Shown piece after piece: positions 1-5,098 of a stretch of 5,098 nt of DNA. Source of the DNA: Rhodospirillales bacterium (lineage in GTDB: Bacteria > Pseudomonadota > Alphaproteobacteria > Rhodospirillales > Casp-alpha2); NCBI GenBank assembly GCA_016187325.1, contig JACPJY010000343.1, positions 1-5,098 of the forward strand, in the 5' to 3' direction. Positions within the stretch are counted from its first letter, which is position 1. Every line of letters begins with the position of its first letter. The notes below the pieces were generated by a model. That model was not told where the DNA came from. It saw only the letters and a list, made by a program, of their open reading frames with translations, and searched no databases. Position numbers and translations under genes: made by a program.

Positions 1-1371
1 GCCGACAGGATGGTCGCCAAGTGCACCGGCCGGTTCACCATCGGCACGCGCGACGCTTACATGCGCGAAATGTATGCGGGCGTCACCGTCAATCTGAGCC
101 ACCTGATTTCGCGGCTGATGATGATGTACGTGGAGAAGGGCTGGACGGAAATCGGCCGCGACCTGTTCCACAAGACGCTCTACCTTGCGATCAAGAATGT
201 GCAAAAGGACGGCTCGCTCGCGCTCCACGACAGCGTCACCAACCCGGTCATCTATCGCGGCCTGATCGACGGGCATTGCCCGGGCCTGGAACAGCTTTTG
301 ACGGCGATGGTCGCCTCGAATCTGGTGGAGATCGACTCCGAAAGCTATCGGTTCCTGCCCAAGCTCGTCGAGGAGCAGGAATTCGACGCGGTGCGGCTGG
401 AAAACATCGCCGCCGTCTACGCCAACGAGATGGCGCCGATTACCGGCGCGCAAAAAGCGCTGGAACAAGCGATGGCGGCGGCCCCCGACATCGACGACCA
501 GGCGCTGGCGCGCCTGTTGTTCGACGACGAACTGGTGTCTTTCGCCTCCGACCGGAAGCGCTTCCGGAAAAAGAAACACGAGGCAATCAACAGTCAGGAA
601 ACGGCGACGGAGAGCGGCGAGCCCTATCTGATCCTGCCCGAGGGCAAAAACAGCGTCGGCGTCGTCCTGGTACACGGCTTCCTGGCCTCGCCGGCGGAGC
701 TCAGGGAATTCGGCGAAAAGCTGGCGGCCGCCGGCTATCCGGTCCTCGGCGTGCGGCTGAAGGGGCACGGCACCTCGCCGTGGGACCTGCGCACGCGAAG
801 TTGGCGCGATTGGCTGGACTCGGTGCGCCGCGGCTACCGCGTCATGTCGACGTTCGCCGACAGGGTGTGCGTGATCGGGTTTTCCAGCGGCGGCGCCCTG
901 GCGTTGATCCTGGCCGCGGAGCAACCGAAGGGGTTGGCCGGGGTGGCGGCGGTGTCGGCGCCGCTGAAGTTCCGCAACAAGAACCTGATCTTCGTGCCGC
1001 TGGTGCACGGCGCCAACGTGCTAACCCGGTGGATGTCGACGTACGAGGGAGTTTTCCCGTTCCGCGTCAACGAATCGGAACATCCCCAAATCAACTACCG
1101 GAACATCCCGATCCGCGGGCTTTTCGAGGTGCGCCGGATGGTCGAGGAGCTGAAAAACAGGCTGCCGAACGTACAGGCGCCGGCGCTGATCATTCAGGGC
1201 ACCGACGACCACGTGGTTGACCGCAAAAGCGCCGACCTGATCCACCGCAAGCTCGGTTCGCGGTCGAAGGCGCTATTCATGGTCGAGGCGGCGCGGCACG
1301 GCATCCTCAACGAGGATATCGGCGGCACCCAGGACAAGCTGACGTCGTTTATCGCCTCGCTCAAAACCTGA
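1..1371 (+). CDS. Alpha/beta hydrolase (Est30/monoacylglycerol lipase-like) with acyltransferase-type N-terminal region, 5' partial
   Basis: Probably a lipid-ester hydrolase joined to the tail of an acyltransferase. The frame is open to base 1; the first ATG is at 10 with no convincing ribosome binding site, so the gene very likely starts upstream. Numbering from that Met (453 aa), residues 206-453 form an alpha/beta hydrolase: HGF at 222-224 (oxyanion-hole strand), GHGTS at 252-256, nucleophile elbow GFSSG at 290-294 with Ser292, Asp400 in QGTDD and His430 in ARHG. This order and spacing fit Est30-type carboxylesterases and monoacylglycerol lipases. Residues about 320-385 would form the cap. 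Residues 1-180 are mostly helical; the stretch around 129-145 (RLENIAAVYANEM) resembles the C-terminal helices of PlsB/DHAPAT-like acyltransferases, whose HX4D catalytic domain would then lie outside the window. A basic linker (about 182-190) separates the parts. The hydrolase call is firm; the acyltransferase link is inference, and the substrate is unknown. Confidence 0.82.
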   Translation, partial: ADRMVAKCTGRFTIGTRDAYMREMYAGVTVNLSHLISRLMMMYVEKGWTEIGRDLFHKTLYLAIKNVQKDGSLALHDSVTNPVIYRGLIDGHCPGLEQLLTAMVASNLVEIDSESYRFLPKLVEEQEFDAVRLENIAAVYANEMAPITGAQKALEQAMAAAPDIDDQALARLLFDDELVSFASDRKRFRKKKHEAINSQETATESGEPYLILPEGKNSVGVVLVHGFLASPAELREFGEKLAAAGYPVLGVRLKGHGTSPWDLRTRSWRDWLDSVRRGYRVMSTFADRVCVIGFSSGGALALILAAEQPKGLAGVAAVSAPLKFRNKNLIFVPLVHGANVLTRWMSTYEGVFPFRVNESEHPQINYRNIPIRGLFEVRRMVEELKNRLPNVQAPALIIQGTDDHVVDRKSADLIHRKLGSRSKALFMVEAARHGILNEDIGGTQDKLTSFIASLKT

Positions 1372-1386
1372 GAGCGCGGCTCACCG

Positions 1387-3804
1387 TCACTTCAACGCCC
1401 GATAGGTTCCCGGATCGAACGCGTCGACCTGGATCGCCTCGTCGCGCGCCTTTTCGGCGGCGGCCAGGCGTGCGTGCTCGTCCTTGGTGATGATGCCCTG
1501 GGAAAGCGCCTCGTCGGCCATCTTTTCGCGCGGCAGGTCGCCCAACCTGCGGGTTCGGGCGGCTTCGCGAACCTTGTTCTGCACATGTTGGGCGGCGACC
1601 ACCAGATCGAGGGCGCTCTCCAGCTTGCCGAGGCCCGGCTCGTCGGTTTTGGGGACGTAAATGTCCGAGGTCAGGTGCAGACGCAGTTCCTTGTCATCCA
1701 GGAGATCACGCGCCAGCCGGGCGCCGAGGTCGTCGCTCGGCGGACGCCGCCGGGCGCCCAGCGGAAACACCAGCGGGCACAAGATCGCCGCCGCGGCGCG
1801 GTTGGGCAGGTTCTCGATGACGCCGCGCAGCGCTTCCTGGACTTTCCATAACGCCAGCTGCAGGGACCAGTCGAGCACGGCGCGGTCGCGGGCGGGGCGG
1901 CCCTCGTCGTGAAAGCGCTTCAGCGACGCCGCGCCGATGTACATCCAGGCCAGGGCGTCGGCCATGCGGCCACTGATCTTCTCGCGCCGCTTCAGTGCCC
2001 CGCCCAAGGTGGCCAAGGCGATGTCGGTGACCAACGCGAACGCCGCGCTGTAGCGGGTGATGGCCCGGAAGTAGCCGGCCGTGGAATCGGAAACCGGCGC
2101 CGATGCCAACATGCCGCCAGTCAGCGCCAGGAAGAACGAGCGCGCCATGTTCTTGTACACAAAGCCGACATGGCCAAAGAATGCACGGTCGAAGCCCGGC
2201 AGGTCGTTTTCGGCGACCGCCACCATTTCGTCGTGGACGAAGGGGTGGCAGCGGATGGCGCCCTGTCCGAACACGATCAGCGAGCGAGTCAGGATATTGG
2301 CACCCTCGACGGTGATAGCGATGGGAACGCCGATGAAGCCGCGGCCGAGAATGTTCCGACGACCCCGGCAAATCGCGGCTCCAGCCTGGATGTCGAACGC
2401 ATCGTTCAGGCGGTCGCGCATGCCGTCGGTCAGATACGCCTTGACGATGGCCGAGAGCACGGCCGGCTTCGCGCCGGCGTCGACGGCGCCACAGGTCAAC
2501 ACCCGGGCGGCGTTCATGAAGTAGGCGTAGCCGCCGATCCGGGCCAATGCCTCCTCGATGCCCTCGAAGCGTCCGATCTGCATGTTGAACTGCTCGCGAA
2601 CGGTGCCGTAGGCGCCGGTCACCCGCGTCGCCAATTGCGAGGCGCCGCAGTACAGCGACGGCAGCGACACCGAGCGGCCGGCGGCCAGGGATTCCATCAG
2701 CATCCGCCAACCGATTCCGACGCCTTTTTGGCCGCCGATGACGTAATCCAGGGGAACGAAGACGTCGGTGCCGGAAACGGGTCCGTTCTGGAACGGCACG
2801 CCCATCGGGTCGTGGCGGTTGCCGATGACGATGCCCGGCGTGTCGCGGGGGATCAGGGCGCAAGTGATGCCGATGTCCTCGACCTTGCCCAACAGATGGT
2901 CCGGGTCGTAAAGGCGGAAGGCGAGGCCGACCACCGTGGCCACCGGCGCCAGCGTGATGTAGCGCTTGTTGAAGGTCAGGCGGATGCCGGTGATTTCCTT
3001 GCCCTTCCATTTTCCCTTGCAGACGATGCCCTTGCTTTTGCCGCTGGCGGCGTCGCTGCCGGCGCCTGGCTCGGTCAACGCGAAACACGGGATGTCCTCG
3101 CCGCGGGCGAGACGGGGCAGGTAGTGGTTTCTCTGTTCTTCCGTGCCGTAATGGACCAAAAGCTCGCCGGGGCCGAGCGAGTTCGGCACCATGACCGTGA
3201 CGGCGGCGGTGATGCTGCGGCTCGACAACTTGGTGACGACGGCGGAATGGGCGATGGCGGAGAAGCCCCTGCCGCCGAATTCCTCGGGTATGATCATGCC
3301 GAAGAAGCGCTGGCGCTTCATGTAATCCCAGACCGCGGGCGACAGGTCGCGGTCCTGGGCGATTTGAAAATCGTCCACCATGCGGCACAATTCCTCGACC
3401 GGCCCGTCGAGGAAGGCGCGCTCCTTGTCGGTCAACGGCTTGGGCTTGAAATCGAGCAGCTTCCGCCAATCCGGGTCGCCGGAGAACAAGTCGCCGTCGA
3501 ACCACACCGTGCCGGCCTCGAGCGCGATGCGCTCGGTGTCGCCCATGCGCGGCAGAATCCCTCGCACCACGCGCATCAGGTGGCCGGAAATCACGCCGCG
3601 GCGAAGCGCCGGCACGCCAAAGACCAGGGCCAGGACGGCGGCGATCGCGGCGCAGGTCCAGAACAGGTTGGGCGACGCGACGCCGGCGTTGAACCAGGCG
3701 GCGAACGCCAGCGCCACGCCCAGCACCCAGGCCCAATACCCGCGCCCCAGGTAGAGCAGGGCGACGAATACGATCAGCGCAAGCGCCGCAAGTGCGTATG
3801 TCAT
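1387..3804 (-). CDS. fadE: FadE-type acyl-CoA dehydrogenase, membrane-anchored, full length
   Basis: FAD-dependent acyl-CoA dehydrogenase performing the first step of fatty acid beta-oxidation: acyl-CoA to trans-2-enoyl-CoA. At 805 aa it is close to E. coli FadE (about 814 aa) and far longer than ordinary acyl-CoA dehydrogenases (about 380-600 aa). Residues 4-20, 24-39 and 47-66 are hydrophobic, predicting anchoring to the inner membrane. The dehydrogenase core spans about 120-515: the family signature ALTEPGAGSDAAS is at 242-254, and E500 in VEGAN (codon 2307-2305) sits where the catalytic base of this superfamily is found (compare YEGT in medium-chain dehydrogenase). Residues about 520-800 match the extra C-terminal region of the FadE family (DUF1974). 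The ATG at 3804 is supported by GAGGAA six bases upstream. The start lies 2 bp after the stop of the upstream bifunctional beta-oxidation gene, so the two are probably cotranscribed and translationally coupled. It ends with TGA, convergent with the hydrolase gene. No disrupting mutation was seen. Confidence 0.95.
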   Translation of the reverse strand: MTYALAALALIVFVALLYLGRGYWAWVLGVALAFAAWFNAGVASPNLFWTCAAIAAVLALVFGVPALRRGVISGHLMRVVRGILPRMGDTERIALEAGTVWFDGDLFSGDPDWRKLLDFKPKPLTDKERAFLDGPVEELCRMVDDFQIAQDRDLSPAVWDYMKRQRFFGMIIPEEFGGRGFSAIAHSAVVTKLSSRSITAAVTVMVPNSLGPGELLVHYGTEEQRNHYLPRLARGEDIPCFALTEPGAGSDAASGKSKGIVCKGKWKGKEITGIRLTFNKRYITLAPVATVVGLAFRLYDPDHLLGKVEDIGITCALIPRDTPGIVIGNRHDPMGVPFQNGPVSGTDVFVPLDYVIGGQKGVGIGWRMLMESLAAGRSVSLPSLYCGASQLATRVTGAYGTVREQFNMQIGRFEGIEEALARIGGYAYFMNAARVLTCGAVDAGAKPAVLSAIVKAYLTDGMRDRLNDAFDIQAGAAICRGRRNILGRGFIGVPIAITVEGANILTRSLIVFGQGAIRCHPFVHDEMVAVAENDLPGFDRAFFGHVGFVYKNMARSFFLALTGGMLASAPVSDSTAGYFRAITRYSAAFALVTDIALATLGGALKRREKISGRMADALAWMYIGAASLKRFHDEGRPARDRAVLDWSLQLALWKVQEALRGVIENLPNRAAAAILCPLVFPLGARRRPPSDDLGARLARDLLDDKELRLHLTSDIYVPKTDEPGLGKLESALDLVVAAQHVQNKVREAARTRRLGDLPREKMADEALSQGIITKDEHARLAAAEKARDEAIQVDAFDPGTYRALK

Positions 3805-3806
3805 GG

Positions 3807-4394
3807 TCAGTTCCTCAACGGTTTTCCGGTCTTCAGCATATGCTGGATGCGGTCGATGGTGGCGGACGTGCGGGCCAGAGAGACGAACGCGTCGCGTTCA
3901 AGGGTCAGCACTTGGTCCTCGGATACGGTTTCGGTGATGTCGGTGTTGCCGCCGCTGAGTACTCGGGCCAGCGCCCCGGCGACGACGACGTCGTGGGGCG
4001 TCGCCTTGCCGCTGAGGCGGAAGCCTTTCACCGCCATGTCCATCAGCGCCTTGGCGGTCGGGCCCGGCAGCGAGATCGGCTTCTCCTCTGGTGGCGAGTA
4101 GTTCCTGGCCAGCGCCAACGCCTTGGCCTTGGCGTCGGCGAGCAGCCGGTCGCGGTTCATAGTAATACCGTCGCCCTCGCGCAGGATCAGGAAGTCCCGC
4201 GCCTCGGCGGCGGACTTAGCGACTTGCGCCGTACCGATCATCTCGAACGCCTTGATCACCGGCGGCATCGGGCCTTTCGGGCGCTTGCCGTCGAAGAACC
4301 AGCGGAACAGTATCTCCTTGCAGCCGCCCCAGCCGGGAATCACGCCGACGCCGGCCTCGACCAGGCCGGCGTAGGTCTCGGCGTGCGCCTGCAC
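3807..4394 (-). pseudogene. C-terminal fragment of 3-hydroxyacyl-CoA dehydrogenase/enoyl-CoA hydratase, downstream of an in-frame amber codon
   Basis: This is the same reading frame and the same protein as the fragment at 4395-5098, separated only by one TAG. Its 195 residues begin at VQAHAETYAGLVE and complete the crotonase (enoyl-CoA hydratase) domain: the Glu of LVE (codon 4358-4356) aligns with the second catalytic glutamate of rat mitochondrial hydratase (Glu164, in QPE), followed by the conserved PGWGG turn. The remainder is the helical C-terminal region typical of this bifunctional family, ending in MLKTGKPLRN and TGA. It has no frameshift or further stop, and its codon use is as GC-rich as that of its neighbours, so it is either freshly separated or still translated by readthrough. 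A GTG directly follows the TAG and could formally start this piece, but no Shine-Dalgarno sequence precedes it and the product would lack the first half of the hydratase fold. It ends 2 bp before fadE. Labelled pseudogene because it cannot work alone as written. Confidence 0.75.
3811..3816 (-). promoter_or_regulatory. Ribosome binding site of fadE
   Basis: On the minus strand GAGGAA ends six bases before the ATG at 3804. This is a good Shine-Dalgarno match at suitable spacing. It lies within the last codons of the upstream gene, so ribosomes finishing that gene would stop almost on the fadE start, which suggests translational coupling. It supports this ATG as the fadE start. Confidence 0.7.
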
Positions 4395-4397
4395 CTA
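4395..4397 (-). other. In-frame amber (TAG) codon splitting the hydratase domain
   Basis: Minus-strand codons read CTC CAC TGC GAC TAG GTG CAG GCG CAC. The protein around the stop aligns without a gap to rat mitochondrial enoyl-CoA hydratase as recalled (CDIIYAGEKAQFGQPE against CD*VQAHAETYAGLVE). The TAG therefore replaces exactly one residue, with no insertion or deletion. It falls 20 codons after the first catalytic Glu (4418-4416) and 13 codons before the second (4358-4356). The stop itself is certain in the given sequence; whether it is a real mutation, an error or a decoded codon is unknown. Confidence 0.9.
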
Positions 4398-5098
4398 GTC
4401 GCAGTGGAGCAGCACCTCGCAGCCGCCGCCGAGCGCCATGCCGGACGGCGCGCCGACCACCGGGAAGGGGGCGTACTTGAGCGCCTTGTAAACGCTCTGG
4501 CCTTTCTTCACCAGCCCGCGGATGACGAAAAATGCGCGCAGCTTGGCGGCGATCAGCAACAGACCGATATTGGCGCCGACCGAGAAATTGCTAGCTTCGT
4601 TGTAGATGACCAGCGCCTTGAAGCGCTCCCGCACCAGTCTGATCGCCTTTTCGATCATCGCCAGCGTCAGCGGATTGAGCGCATTCATGGTGCTGTGGAA
4701 CTCGAGACAGACGACGCCGTCGCCGATGTCCCACAGGCTGGCCGACATGTTGCGGGCAAGCGGCTTCTGCCGGCGCTTGATGTCGGCGAGCAACAGCACG
4801 CCGTCGCCGCGCGGAACGTCCTGATAGTCGCCGGCCAGCGTCAGGTATTGCAGCCGTCTGGCGTGCGTGCGGTAGAACGGTCGTCCGGCGGCCATCTCCA
4901 GCAGCGGCGGCACCGGCATGTTGTCCGCCCTCAGACGGTCGGCGAACCATTTGCTGCCGAGCTGGTCGATCAACTCGAACGGCCCGAATTTCCAGTTGTA
5001 GCCGAGGCGCATCGCCTCATCGACGGCGACCACGTCGTCGGCGATCTCCGGCACCAGCCGGGCGGCGTAGCTGAGGGTGCGCGACAGCACCTGCCAGC
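4395..5098 (-). pseudogene. 3-hydroxyacyl-CoA dehydrogenase/enoyl-CoA hydratase (FadN-like bifunctional), interrupted by amber codon, 5' partial
   Basis: Middle part of a beta-oxidation enzyme that hydrates trans-2-enoyl-CoA and oxidises the resulting 3-hydroxyacyl-CoA with NAD. The frame is open to the window edge; a GTG at 5090 lies mid-domain and is not a credible start. Numbering from that codon (231 aa), residues 1-55 are the end of the dehydrogenase C-terminal domain, with the typical AMRLGYNWKFGPFELID motif at 26-42. From about 112 a crotonase domain begins: ASNFSVGAN at 166-174 forms the first oxyanion-hole segment, and MALGGGCE at 218-225 holds the second oxyanion glycine and the first catalytic glutamate (E225, codon 4418-4416; rat Glu144). 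Translation then meets TAG after LLHCD. The dehydrogenase-then-hydratase order matches FadN-type proteins (about 780-800 aa), not E. coli FadB/FadJ, which have the reverse order. The NAD-binding domain should lie beyond 5098. A product stopping here would keep its dehydrogenase part but have half a hydratase fold. It is followed in frame by 3807-4394, then fadE. Confidence 0.85.

Noticed and set aside
21..1220. A 399-codon plus-strand frame overlapping the hydrolase in another phase.
   Set aside because: It is Arg/Gly/Pro-rich with no motif, while the other frame carries a full Ser-Asp-His hydrolase.
1358..1382. Small inverted repeats at the convergent gene junction (CGCTC 1358-1362 with GAGCG 1372-1376; GAGC 1372-1375 with GCTC 1379-1382) as a two-way terminator.
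   Set aside because: The stems are only 4-5 bp, mutually exclusive, partly coding, and lack a T-tract on either strand.
1706..3736. A 676-codon minus-strand frame overlapping fadE in another phase.
   Set aside because: Its product is dominated by Arg, Gly, Pro and His, typical of a shifted reading of GC-rich codons, and it overlaps a clear full-length FadE.
1909..4101. A 730-codon open frame on the plus strand, opposite fadE and the hydratase fragment.
   Set aside because: It lies antisense to well-supported genes, its product is low-complexity (rich in G, A, R, D, Q, H) with no recognisable domain, and long antisense frames are common where GC-rich codon bias removes stops.
4392..4394. GTG at 4394 as a genuine start of an independent gene (3807-4394).
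   Set aside because: There is no Shine-Dalgarno sequence, and the product would begin in the middle of a conserved crotonase domain; alignment continuity across the TAG shows it is the rest of the upstream gene.

Overview
The window looks like a high-GC bacterial chromosome segment. Strong G/C bias at third codon positions, tight gene packing and the protein types point to an alphaproteobacterium, perhaps Rhodospirillales-like; this is inference from style and family resemblance, not from a marker gene. It is almost fully coding. No RNA gene, mobile element, CRISPR array or promoter can be supported, and no gene-free stretch exceeds about 15 bases.

Layout: (1) Positions 1-1371, plus strand: the 3' part of a lipid-related gene. 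It has a helical N-terminal region resembling the C-terminal part of glycerol-3-phosphate acyltransferase-type enzymes, followed by a complete Est30/monoacylglycerol-lipase-like alpha/beta hydrolase with its Ser-Asp-His triad. The frame is still open at base 1. (2) Positions 1387-3804, minus strand: a full-length FadE-type acyl-CoA dehydrogenase (805 aa) with N-terminal membrane segments, convergent with gene 1 across 15 bp. (3) Positions 3807-5098, minus strand, 2 bp upstream of fadE: the C-terminal half of a bifunctional 3-hydroxyacyl-CoA dehydrogenase/enoyl-CoA hydratase of the FadN-like type (dehydrogenase first, hydratase last), with its 5' part beyond the window.

The minus-strand pair supplies consecutive steps of fatty acid beta-oxidation: FadE makes the trans-2-enoyl-CoA, and the bifunctional enzyme hydrates it and oxidises the 3-hydroxyacyl-CoA. 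The thiolase is not in the window.

The main oddity is an in-frame TAG at 4397-4395 inside the hydratase domain. It falls between the two catalytic glutamates, and intact, in-frame, family-like sequence continues for 195 codons to a normal TGA. As written the gene is broken into two pieces, neither of which can hold a whole hydratase active site. A recent nonsense mutation, a sequencing error, or amber readthrough/recoding would all explain this; the sequence alone does not decide, and the first two are the simplest.
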